The translations under genes and the position numbers were made by a program. Source: an uncultured Muribaculaceae bacterium (GTDB lineage: Bacteria > Bacteroidota > Bacteroidia > Bacteroidales > Muribaculaceae). Taken from it: 64,000 nucleotides of DNA. Shown here in pieces: positions 52,262 through 59,903 of this stretch (position 1 is the first letter of the stretch; each line of letters opens with the position of its first letter). Below the pieces are notes generated by a model that had not been told where the DNA came from, made no database searches, and saw only the letters and a program-made list of their open reading frames with translations. The stretch is taken from NCBI GenBank assembly GCA_910577585.1, contig CAJTNN010000004.1:68989-132988 (forward strand). The letters are read 5' to 3'.

Positions 52262-52936
52262 TTATCGATTCAGCAGCAGTATAGGTGCTGTACGCGAGTT
52301 GAAGAATCCGTAGTAGCGTCTGCGCCGGGGTGTGCTGGATGTGACATCGCAGGGGGCAAACACCTGACACAATTCAAGGCTCCTCCTCCACCATCCGCCG
52401 GAGGCAACCACATGCCACACTCCATATTTGCGGATGAAGAGGATGGCGATGGCGCAGGGGTATTGGACGATATCCTCTGCCGGAGGGAAGTAGCCGTCAG
52501 ATTCTATTCTCAGACATTGCTGACCGCCGCGGCGCGCGATAGCCAAGGCATTAGCACCGTCGCGGTCGTGATAAAAGGTGTATCGTCTGTTGGCCCGATC
52601 ATATCTCACCTCGATTGCGCAGCCCGAAAGTGCATCGGTGGCCACAATCATTCCCTCGCTGATCTCATTATGGGGAATCTCGACGTATCCCAACCCCGTA
52701 TAGGTGTTTGGTGGATTATAGGGGAAATACCGGTCGCGGCCTAAGGGGGTAGGTTGCATGCGTAGGAAGTACCATCCGTAACCACGTTCCAGTGGAGTCG
52801 GTGGTCGCTCAGTGATTCTCACGTTTCCTCCATACGGTATGGCTGCCCTTGTGGGGCCCAGACTCAATCCATCGAGGAAATAATAACTGCGCTCAATCTC
52901 GCCACGTGGATTATTTCTCAGATTGTCGAGCGGCAT
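52262..52936 (-). CDS. Hypothetical protein with an LSGC (CNF1/BLF1-type) deamidase-like motif
   Basis: This 224-residue protein has no recognised full-length family. Residues 98-123 read VATDALSGCAIEVRYD...YTFYHD: Thr100, Leu103-Ser104-Gly105-Cys106 and His123. In the glutamine deamidases BLF1 (Thr88, Cys94, His106) and CNF1 (Cys866, His881), an L-S/x-G-C motif carries the nucleophile, with His 12-15 residues later and, in BLF1, Thr six before. Here Thr is exactly six before and His 17 after. A later strand (AIAILFIRKYGVWHVVASGGWW) and two Cys follow. There is no signal peptide. It starts 6 nt after the galactofuranosyltransferase stop, inside the capsule operon. Function is inferred from motif only. 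Confidence 0.55.
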   Translation of the reverse strand: MPLDNLRNNPRGEIERSYYFLDGLSLGPTRAAIPYGGNVRITERPPTPLERGYGWYFLRMQPTPLGRDRYFPYNPPNTYTGLGYVEIPHNEISEGMIVATDALSGCAIEVRYDRANRRYTFYHDRDGANALAIARRGGQQCLRIESDGYFPPAEDIVQYPCAIAILFIRKYGVWHVVASGGWWRRSLELCQVFAPCDVTSSTPRRRRYYGFFNSRTAPILLLNR

Positions 52937-52942
52937 GGTTGA

Positions 52943-53977
52943 CTATTCTGGCGGAGAGTTCAAAGCCACTTCAAGCATGCCTCCATTACGCACAAGTTGC
53001 TGGAATTTCTTTATATTTTGTAGAATCTCTGTATATTTTGCATCAGTTATCGACTTCAATCGCTGCGGAATCTCTTCAAGAGATGAAACTGCAATACCCA
53101 GATTGTTTTGCACAATGAATTCAGCAAGAGCCGATTCGTTCCATACTATCTGTGGTTTGCCGGACGCAATATATAGGGATGCCTTATGGGAGGCATTAAA
53201 TTTCAGATAATCCCCCATTTGCCCGGTGCATGTTGATAGAGAGTCTCCATCCCATACTAATCCCCAGTCCCCTTTTATTCCATTGATTTGATCGGGGTGA
53301 AATTTCCCTTCATAGGAGATGCCGTTAGGCCACTCATACTCTACAGGGAGGCCATAGAGAAATAGATTATGAGGAGATAAAGTCTCTTTAATTTTATAGA
53401 GGAACTCACTCTTTTTGAGGTTGCCGGCAAATACGATGGAATAATCCGGAGAGGCACAGCTATTAATACAGCTATTAATGATACACTCTCCTTCAGCATA
53501 ATAATCGAAACATCCCAGAATAGTCATAGGTGTAGATACTCCGTTTTGCTGAAGATACTTTTTCATAGCGGGCGTATGAACAAGCAGACGCGAAACAGAA
53601 TTCATGATTGATATTTCCCGCTTGCTAATTTGGCCGAACATGCGCAACGAATCAATATCATGAATCAGGAGAGTCACATGGCGTTTTTTAAGCATGCGGG
53701 TAATGAGCTGAATGGCACGAGTCCCAAGACGGTAACCTGGATATTGTATGATAATATCCTCAGGTCGTTGACGCCTAATCTTAGGGATGGCTTTGCCAAT
53801 CTCATGGAGATGTTTAATAATTGCGTGGAGTTTGGAAAGATTGGAAGGATAAACTATTTGCGTCTCTTGATATCCCAATCTTACCAAAGTCTTATTTACA
53901 TCGGTTCGTGCCTTGTCAGCTGCGTTAAAACGCAGAGAATTATCACCACCGAGAATATTAATTAGTACTTTAGACAT
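52943..53977 (-). CDS. Galactofuranosyltransferase-like glycosyltransferase
   Basis: This 344-residue GT-B type protein starts MSKVLINILGGDNSLRFNAADKARTDV. Key stretches are LLIHDIDSLRM, YSIVFAGNLKKSEFLYKI, YEGKFHPDQINGIKGDWGLVWDGDS and HKASLYIASGKPQIVWNESALAEFI. This pattern matches the bacterial beta-1,6-galactofuranosyltransferase (WbbI-like) group. The presence of glf at 57.7-58.9 kb, which makes UDP-galactofuranose, supports the call. Confidence 0.8.
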   Translation of the reverse strand: MSKVLINILGGDNSLRFNAADKARTDVNKTLVRLGYQETQIVYPSNLSKLHAIIKHLHEIGKAIPKIRRQRPEDIIIQYPGYRLGTRAIQLITRMLKKRHVTLLIHDIDSLRMFGQISKREISIMNSVSRLLVHTPAMKKYLQQNGVSTPMTILGCFDYYAEGECIINSCINSCASPDYSIVFAGNLKKSEFLYKIKETLSPHNLFLYGLPVEYEWPNGISYEGKFHPDQINGIKGDWGLVWDGDSLSTCTGQMGDYLKFNASHKASLYIASGKPQIVWNESALAEFIVQNNLGIAVSSLEEIPQRLKSITDAKYTEILQNIKKFQQLVRNGGMLEVALNSPPE

Positions 53978-53996
53978 TTAATTTGAGTATATATAG

Positions 53997-54041
53997 TCAA
54001 ACTTTGTATATCCCTATGTTATAAGAATATACAAAGTTTGA
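53997..54041. repeat. 15-bp perfect inverted repeat between amidase and glycosyltransferase genes
   Basis: TCAAACTTTGTATAT (53997-54011) is the exact complement of 54027-54041, with a 15-nt loop. It lies just after the amidase stop (54062) in the transcription direction. There is no T-tract, so it may be a terminator-like or processing structure. Confidence 0.75.
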
Positions 54042-54061
54042 GGTAATTGGCTGATAGATTT

Positions 54062-54649
54062 TCATTTTTCGCCGGCATAAGCGGAGATGGCGCGGAAGTG
54101 GAGGTCGATGATGGCCTCGCGTCCGGCGGGGGAGAGGAGGAAGTCGACGTCCTGACGGTTGTCCTGAAAGAGGTTCTCGGTCAGCACGGCGGGGCATCGG
54201 GTGTCGCGGCACATGGCCAGCGACTGGGTCCAGTAGCCGCACTGTGGCACCGCGCGGTTGCCCATCAGATCGAGGGCGCGGGCCTCGCGGGTGAAGTGTG
54301 CGGCGAGGCGCTTGCTGCGTTGGCTGGCGTTAGGGGCCACAAACACGCTGAATCCGCTGGCATTGCACCATGCCGTGCCGTTGCCGGCGGCGTTGTTGTG
54401 GATAGATACGCTGAGCACATTGGAAGCGCCGAGATGTGCGCAGTGGGCATTGATGCGGCGCACGCGCTCGCGAAGCGGGATGTCGGAGGTCTCGGGCGTC
54501 ACTAGCTCTGCATCATAACCGGCCTTCTTCAGTCGCGTCAGCAGAGCAGCAGCGATTTCGCGCGCATAGAGGTATTCACGCAAGCGGCCGTCGGGGCTGC
54601 GCTTTCCGGGAGTGTCGGCACCATGGCCGTTGTCGATAAGGATCTTCAT
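54062..54649 (-). CDS. N-acetylmuramoyl-L-alanine amidase without signal peptide
   Basis: This 195-residue Amidase_3 enzyme starts MKILIDNGHGADTPGK. Zinc ligands are His9, Glu25 (LREYLYAREIA) and His84 (SIHNNAAG), and the catalytic Glu158 is in VLTENLFQDN. It cleaves the amide bond between the sugar and peptide of peptidoglycan. There is no signal peptide or wall-binding domain, so it would need another export or release route, as with phage lysins. It lies inside the polysaccharide locus, immediately downstream of two DUF2589 genes. Confidence 0.9.
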   Translation of the reverse strand: MKILIDNGHGADTPGKRSPDGRLREYLYAREIAAALLTRLKKAGYDAELVTPETSDIPLRERVRRINAHCAHLGASNVLSVSIHNNAAGNGTAWCNASGFSVFVAPNASQRSKRLAAHFTREARALDLMGNRAVPQCGYWTQSLAMCRDTRCPAVLTENLFQDNRQDVDFLLSPAGREAIIDLHFRAISAYAGEK

Positions 54650-54722
54650 AGAGTTTTACTTTTATCGGTTTGTAGCCGTAAAGTAAAGTGTTGAGGTGTT
54701 CAACTACTCCATAAGCATTGAC

Positions 54723-55403
54723 TTACTTCGACTTCACCGGTATAGGCTCTATGCAGCTTGCCATGATATCCATCAGCTTCGCCAGACCCTCGGTGCGCGG
54801 TTGCTGCGACGCGCTGACGTGCACCTGATATTTGGCCGTCTGATTTGTGGTGCGAGTGTTCTCGCGCGAGGTGCTGACCTTGCCCGAGATTGATGCCTTT
54901 GTAAAGAACCAGTTGGCCGATATGTCGGTAGAGACCTCAGCCTGGGTGTTGGATTTATTGACGTTGGTGTCGGTGACCTCCATCTGGAAATCCACATCCA
55001 CGCGGTCGATGAGCAGCGCCGGAATCGGCACCAGTCCGATAAACGGGGCTTTCACCTGCTGGCGCATCAGTGTCGGGGTCTTATCCTCCTCGATTACCGG
55101 ACGCTCGAGGTCGAACTCGAGGATGCGGGTAGTCTTCTTGTCACCCTCCCCGTCGAAGGCCACTTTCTGATAATATTGCCATGCCAGGGCTGCCAAGCGC
55201 TCCTGAGCCTCGGCGGCTGCAAACATCGGAGCGCCTATAAGTTCGCTCATCGGCAGCCCCTGGAATTTGTCGGCTATATCATCGGTATCCACATCAGCAG
55301 ACTTGGCAGTTGCCGGCGGGTTTTGGATAATGCTTTCGGCTTGATGCAGTGCCTCCATGGCGGCGGCCTGTATGCTTTCCTGTTTTTTGGGGTCCTCTTT
55401 CAT
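54723..55403 (-). CDS. DUF2589-family protein (larger paralogue)
   Basis: This 226-residue soluble protein has a helical N-terminus (QESIQAAAMEALHQAESIIQNPP), the conserved LPMSELIGAPMFAAAEAQERLA, and the DUF2589 beta core KAPFIGLVPIPALLIDRVDVDFQMEVTDTNVNKSNTQAEVSTD, followed by a SISGKVSTSRENTRTTNQTAKYQVHVSASQQP strand-rich end. The function of DUF2589 is not known to me. It shares the 'P-x-L-x-(I/L)-D-x-V-x-V-x-F' pattern with the next gene, so the two are paralogues. Confidence 0.8.
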   Translation of the reverse strand: MKEDPKKQESIQAAAMEALHQAESIIQNPPATAKSADVDTDDIADKFQGLPMSELIGAPMFAAAEAQERLAALAWQYYQKVAFDGEGDKKTTRILEFDLERPVIEEDKTPTLMRQQVKAPFIGLVPIPALLIDRVDVDFQMEVTDTNVNKSNTQAEVSTDISANWFFTKASISGKVSTSRENTRTTNQTAKYQVHVSASQQPRTEGLAKLMDIMASCIEPIPVKSK

Positions 55404-55418
55404 GACTTTGATTTAGAC

Positions 55419-55497
55419 AAGTAGTTGCGAGGAATTAAACATCATAAGTGATCCTTTTTCAAAGAATGATTTGTTCATTAATTCTTCGCAACTACTT
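55419..55497. repeat. 20-bp inverted repeat (one mismatch) between the two DUF2589 genes
   Basis: AAGTAGTTGCGAGGAATTAA (55419-55438) pairs with 55478-55497 at 19 of 20 positions, with a 39-nt spacer. It fills most of the 112-bp gap between the paralogues. Confidence 0.75.
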
Positions 55498-55515
55498 AGT
55501 GATAAAGGTGGTAAG

Positions 55516-55968
55516 TCACAGTTGCTTGTAGTATTGTTCGAGTATACGGCTGAGAGCTTCGGGAGTCTGCGTGGCTTTGAAGCGGAGGGTGAAATGCATC
55601 GTGTCGGAATCCTTGGGGTGGATCCCGTCGAGAATCATCTGCAGGTCTGCATGGCTGAGGGTGGCAGCGTTAGCGATATCGGCCGACACCGCCTCAGCCA
55701 CATCCGCTACCTTCGCATTGAAGCTGACCTCCACATCATCCAAGGCCAGGGTGTTGTGCGGCAGGAGTGTCACGAGAGGCACCTCCATCTCACGGTCATC
55801 GAGCAACATGCGCTTCGTTACGGGACGCCCGTTTCCGGCATCCCAGAAGCGGTTGAGGCTCGCCATCTGCTCACCTTGCATCATATCCTGCGCCGAGCTC
55901 ACAGCGCTCTGTATCCCCTTCAGGATATCTGACAGAGAATGTGGCTGTTTCCGATTGAAGATTCCCAT
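55516..55968 (-). CDS. DUF2589-like protein (smaller paralogue)
   Basis: This 150-residue soluble protein starts MGIFNRKQPHSLSDILKGIQSAVSSAQDMMQGEQMASLNRFWD and has the core VPLVTLLPHNTLALDDVEVSFNAKVADVAEAV. This matches the 'vPl-L-P-L-iDdv-v-F' core of DUF2589. Ends LRFKATQTPEALSRILEQYYKQL. No catalytic residues can be proposed. It lies between the membrane-protein gene (28-nt gap) and the larger paralogue. Confidence 0.7.
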   Translation of the reverse strand: MGIFNRKQPHSLSDILKGIQSAVSSAQDMMQGEQMASLNRFWDAGNGRPVTKRMLLDDREMEVPLVTLLPHNTLALDDVEVSFNAKVADVAEAVSADIANAATLSHADLQMILDGIHPKDSDTMHFTLRFKATQTPEALSRILEQYYKQL

Positions 55969-55996
55969 GATGGGTTACTTGCAGAAATAGAGGTTG

Positions 55997-56857
55997 TCAG
56001 TATTTATCAGCAGAATCATCGGCGTTGCCGTCATACATCATCCAGCCTAAAGTAAAGAAGATAGTCACAACTATCAACAGAAGGATTACTTTCTCTCCTG
56101 CATAGGCTTTAAAAACCGGCGTGAAGAGGGCTACAAGCAACGTGATTATGGCTACGACCAAAGTCTTCTGAGCCTTGTCGACCTGGGCCGCTGCCAGTGA
56201 CAGCGAACGTTTGGCCACCTGCTCCTCCGGCGATTGAAAATCATTCTCTACCAAGTCGGCCAGGGCAATGGTCGGATAGGCATGGGAGGTAAGATATCGC
56301 AAAAGTTCCTCTTTAAGCTGATGGCTGATACCTATTTCTACGAGCATATTCCCATCGGCCAACGTGATGCCTTTGCACGTTATCTCCTCAATATAGCCGG
56401 AACGTGTGCGGTCTTCAACTCTAAGCACAACGTTATCAGCAATACTATCTTTATTCACGTTGGTGTAATATTCTCCACTCCTTCTGCTTGATTCTTGGTG
56501 CCAATTAATTGTGAAAGTATCCGATGGTTGATAGAACAGAGCCGAGGGAAACGATGAGTCATGCGCCATGAAGTAGACCAACTTATTCTCTTCAAGATAT
56601 CTCATCAGCGAGACGAATCCGACTATTTCCTCGCGCAATTTCCGGGATGCATGCCCACCGTCGGCGATGGCCAGCAGAGCGGATACACGCTGCCCGAATG
56701 ACGGACCACCACCTATCGTACCGCAAAACACGAATGCAGCCTCGCCGGTTTTGAAGAGAATATCTTTCACCAGCATCCCCACCATTTTATGGCCAGCATT
56801 ATCCTGATTCAGAATGTTTCTGGTGAGGGATTTCTCTAATTCGGTAAAGTGGGGCAT
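55997..56857 (-). CDS. Hypothetical protein with C-terminal membrane hairpin
   Basis: This 286-residue protein has a ~225-residue soluble N-terminal region (e.g. VFCGTIGGGPSFGQRVSALLAIADGGHASRKLREEIVGFVSLMRYLEENKLVYFMAHD) and a heptad-like stretch (SPEEQVAKRSLSLAAAQVDKAQKT). Two membrane helices at about 230-252 (LVVAIITLLVALFTPVFKAYAG) and 256-276 (VILLLIVVTIFFTLGWMMY) and an acidic tail follow. No family recognised. First gene of the module that continues with the two DUF2589 genes and the amidase. Confidence 0.6.
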   Translation of the reverse strand: MPHFTELEKSLTRNILNQDNAGHKMVGMLVKDILFKTGEAAFVFCGTIGGGPSFGQRVSALLAIADGGHASRKLREEIVGFVSLMRYLEENKLVYFMAHDSSFPSALFYQPSDTFTINWHQESSRRSGEYYTNVNKDSIADNVVLRVEDRTRSGYIEEITCKGITLADGNMLVEIGISHQLKEELLRYLTSHAYPTIALADLVENDFQSPEEQVAKRSLSLAAAQVDKAQKTLVVAIITLLVALFTPVFKAYAGEKVILLLIVVTIFFTLGWMMYDGNADDSADKY

Positions 56858-56867
56858 TGGGGAGGTC

Positions 56868-57713
56868 TTAATACTGTTCCAGTTCTAGGCCAGCGTTTTT
56901 TAAGGCACTTGCGGCTGCGGAATAGTAGTTTATGTATTGTCGTCGGGGAAGATATGCTAAGCGAAAACCTAAGTCTCTCTGAAAATTACGAAGTCTTGTG
57001 CGAAGGTTATCTTTAAAATTAGAATTGCTCAGATCTTCGGTACCAACATATTTCACCCGTGCGCCCTTCATTTCTATCCATAATCCAAGTACGGCTTCGG
57101 CTATATATCCAATATTTCTTTTCAATCTTGAATACCCAGAATCACTCAATGCAGCCTCTACCTTTTCTAAATATGGGAATAGAAAAGAACAGTATTCATT
57201 AAAATGTTTTCTATCAGTTATAAACATATTGAATACTGAATAGAGATTGCTTTGGAAGAAGTAATGTTGAATTATCTTTTCGGCTTCTGGAAAGGTTTTT
57301 AGGAGAATATCTATTGCAATAATAGCATCCTCATGAGTAAGCAAAAGCGCGAGGTTTACGTAGTTTGTGGTTTGGCAATGAAATGGCTTCGGAAGAATCC
57401 AATCATATTTTTCTAACGTGGCAGGAATGCGCTCAACATCGAAATCAAGATATCTGCGATAGTGGGCTAACCCTATGTAATCATAATCTTTGAGATTCTT
57501 CCATGCCCAATACATGGCGGTCAGTTCACAGTATGAGCCATTCTTGATACTGATATTTTGGCCAGTGTTATCTCCTTGAATACTAAGGTCTATTTCAGGA
57601 TGTAACGCTTTGCCAACATGTATGGGCATGTATACGCCATCCGAGCGGATGGCGTCATCCTGTTTATGGCATGCCACTACAATTGTAGTGTTGTGGTTTG
57701 TGGAATTCTCCAT
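56868..57713 (-). CDS. DUF4422 glycosyltransferase
   Basis: This 281-residue protein has the DUF4422 signatures TIVVACHKQDDAIRSDGVYMPIHVGKAL, NGSYCELTAMYWAWKNLKDYDYIGLAHYRRYLDF and FNMFITDRKHFNEYCSFLFPYLEKVE. The family is found in capsule and O-antigen loci and is treated as a GT-A-like glycosyltransferase. It lies 3 nt after glf, so the pair is cotranscribed. Confidence 0.9.
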   Translation of the reverse strand: MENSTNHNTTIVVACHKQDDAIRSDGVYMPIHVGKALHPEIDLSIQGDNTGQNISIKNGSYCELTAMYWAWKNLKDYDYIGLAHYRRYLDFDVERIPATLEKYDWILPKPFHCQTTNYVNLALLLTHEDAIIAIDILLKTFPEAEKIIQHYFFQSNLYSVFNMFITDRKHFNEYCSFLFPYLEKVEAALSDSGYSRLKRNIGYIAEAVLGLWIEMKGARVKYVGTEDLSNSNFKDNLRTRLRNFQRDLGFRLAYLPRRQYINYYSAAASALKNAGLELEQY

Positions 57714-57716
57714 TAA

Positions 57717-58853
57717 TCAGAGTTTGAAAAGATTGAGCACCTGCTCCACGATGGGGGCCATGTCGTAATATTTATATTCAGCGAGGCGCCCACCGAATAT
57801 TACATCGGGTTCGGCATCAGCCAAGGCCTTGTATTGCTGATACAGTGTCTGGTTGCGCTCATCATTGACCGGATAGAAAGGTTCCATGCCATCCTGCCAT
57901 TCGGTGGAGTATTCACGCGAGATGACTGTCTTGGGATTCTCGTATACGGCATTGCCGAACATCTCGAAATGCTTGTGCTCGATGATTCGGGTGAAGGGAA
58001 CATCGGCAGAGGTGTAGTTGACTACTGCATTACCCTGATAGTTGGGATTGTCGAGGGTTTCGGTCTCGAAGCGGACTGTGCGGTATTCCAGCTTACCGAA
58101 GCGATAGTCGTAATATTCATCAATCTTTCCGGTAAAGAGAATCTTGTCGGCCATCGATTCCCATTTCTGACGGTCAGCAAAGAAATCTTCGCCGAGTCTT
58201 ACCTCAACTCCCTGCAGCAAACCATCAATCAACTTATTGTATCCACCTATGGGGATACCCTGATAAGCATCGTTGAAATAATTGTTGTCGAAGGTGAGGC
58301 GCACCGGCAGACGGCGGATGATGAAGGCCGGAAGTTCGGTGCATTGGCGTCCCCACTGCTTCTCCGTATACCCCTTGATGAGTTGTTCATAAATGTCGCG
58401 CCCAATAAGAGTCAGAGCCTGCTCCTCAAGATTGCGTGGTTCGCTCACCCCCTCAGCCGCCATGCGCTCAACAGCCTCCCGGCGCTGGCTTTCGAGCCGG
58501 GCAGTGGCCTCAGCCGGAGTCTTTACACCCCACATCTGATAGAATGTATTCATATTGAACGGCAGATTGTAGAGTTTACCGTCAGGAGCCTGCGCCACAG
58601 GCGAATTTGTATAACGGTTAAACGGCACGATGGCATTCACGAAATCCCACACCTCACGGTTGGAAGTATGGAAGATATGCGCGCCGTACTTATGCACATT
58701 TATTCCCTCAATCTCCTCGCAATAGATATTGCCTCCTGCATGGGGGCGCTTGTCAATCACGAGGCATCGCTTCCCCTGCTTCTTGGCAAGATGGGCGAAT
58801 GTGGCGCCGAAGAGTCCGGCGCCTACTATCAGATAGTCGTAGGGTTTGGTCAT
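57717..58853 (-). CDS. glf: UDP-galactopyranose mutase
   Basis: This 378-residue flavoenzyme converts UDP-galactopyranose to UDP-galactofuranose. It has the FAD motif YDYLIVGAGLFGATFAHLAKKQGKRCLVIDKRPHAGGN, then YGAHIFHTSNREVWDFVN, NRYTNSPVAQAPDGKLYNLPFNMNTFYQMWG, GYTEKQWGRQCTELP, the arginine-bearing RRLPVRLTFDNNYFNDAYQGIPIGGY and the C-terminal YEFGGRLAEYKYYDM-like end (VIFGGRLAEYKYYDM). Full length. It indicates that the capsule contains galactofuranose. Confidence 0.96.
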   Translation of the reverse strand: MTKPYDYLIVGAGLFGATFAHLAKKQGKRCLVIDKRPHAGGNIYCEEIEGINVHKYGAHIFHTSNREVWDFVNAIVPFNRYTNSPVAQAPDGKLYNLPFNMNTFYQMWGVKTPAEATARLESQRREAVERMAAEGVSEPRNLEEQALTLIGRDIYEQLIKGYTEKQWGRQCTELPAFIIRRLPVRLTFDNNYFNDAYQGIPIGGYNKLIDGLLQGVEVRLGEDFFADRQKWESMADKILFTGKIDEYYDYRFGKLEYRTVRFETETLDNPNYQGNAVVNYTSADVPFTRIIEHKHFEMFGNAVYENPKTVISREYSTEWQDGMEPFYPVNDERNQTLYQQYKALADAEPDVIFGGRLAEYKYYDMAPIVEQVLNLFKL

Positions 58854-58950
58854 GGCTTTAATTTTAAAGAAAGTATGTCAATAGATGAAGATTGGATGGT
58901 AAAATTATTAGATATGTCTCAACATGAACTCTAATATGGTTACCAGTTGC

Positions 58951-59901
58951 CTATTTGTTTAACCCGATTTTGTATAGAAGTCGCCTCATTCTAGGTTGTA
59001 CTGCGCCGTTACGTATGGAATGACCTAATCTCCAACTTCGATATAATCCTCGGTACCAGATGTATTGAACAGTCAAACCACATGTACGTGCTCTGTTTGA
59101 GGCGTCTTCCCATACAAGTACGTGAGATTTTATCTTGTCGATTGTTGTTAAGGACTGGTATAGGGACTCATGTTTTTGGTGCACGTATTTCACGGCTTGT
59201 TTCCATGCGAAGTATTTATTAGTCAATCGTGCCGGGTCTTTTTCATCAACGCGATAATGAATGACAGGCTTATCAACAAAATAGAATGGAGTTTTCTGGG
59301 CAAGTCTGATGGAGAGCTCATATTCTTGCCAGAATTTTAGATTTTCATCAAATAGACCTACATCAAAGAGCAAATCACGGCTGACGGATAATATTGAGGT
59401 AGTTGTGAAAATATCGGTTAGGATTTTCTTGGATACATCACCTTGATATGGGATGAGGCGGGTAATGCTGCATGGGAGGAATGTCGCTGTGCCGTCCGTG
59501 GCTATTTTTTCGACAATTCTTCCACCATAGACTACTCCACAATTATATTGTTGATGAACAACCACCTGCAAGGATACCTTATCGGGTAGCCACTCATCAT
59601 CATCATCAAGAAACGCCACGTATTTACCTCGGGCAGCCTTTATGCCAACATTTCTTGCATAATTCCCACCTTTAGAATCGGCAGGTTGGATACGTATGTA
59701 TCGTATAGGAGGTAAGGCGTTTGAAGAATACTCAATCAAGGATTTACACCACTCTTGGGTTGAATCTGTAGATGCATCATCCACGATTACGAGTTCGATG
59801 TTGGGATAGGTTTGATTCAGTACACTTTCAACCGCCCTTTTTAGCAGGTTTAATCGGTTATGTGTAGTTATAAGGGCTGTTACGAGTTGGTATCTTTCCA
59901 T
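58951..59901 (-). CDS. Glycosyltransferase family 2
   Basis: This 316-residue GT-A enzyme has the N-terminal QLVTALITTHNRLNLLKRAVESVLNQTYPNIELVIVDDASTD, followed by the metal-binding FLDDDDEWLPDKVSLQV (DxD) near residue 98. The C-terminus is shorter and polar, without membrane helices. It adds a sugar to the repeat unit. It lies 3 nt after the EpsG gene. Confidence 0.92.
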   Translation of the reverse strand: MERYQLVTALITTHNRLNLLKRAVESVLNQTYPNIELVIVDDASTDSTQEWCKSLIEYSSNALPPIRYIRIQPADSKGGNYARNVGIKAARGKYVAFLDDDDEWLPDKVSLQVVVHQQYNCGVVYGGRIVEKIATDGTATFLPCSITRLIPYQGDVSKKILTDIFTTTSILSVSRDLLFDVGLFDENLKFWQEYELSIRLAQKTPFYFVDKPVIHYRVDEKDPARLTNKYFAWKQAVKYVHQKHESLYQSLTTIDKIKSHVLVWEDASNRARTCGLTVQYIWYRGLYRSWRLGHSIRNGAVQPRMRRLLYKIGLNK

Positions 59902-59903
59902 AA

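Noticed and set aside
57834..58934. 366-residue plus-strand ORF
   Set aside because: It is antisense to glf, whose motifs are complete; no domain in the plus frame.
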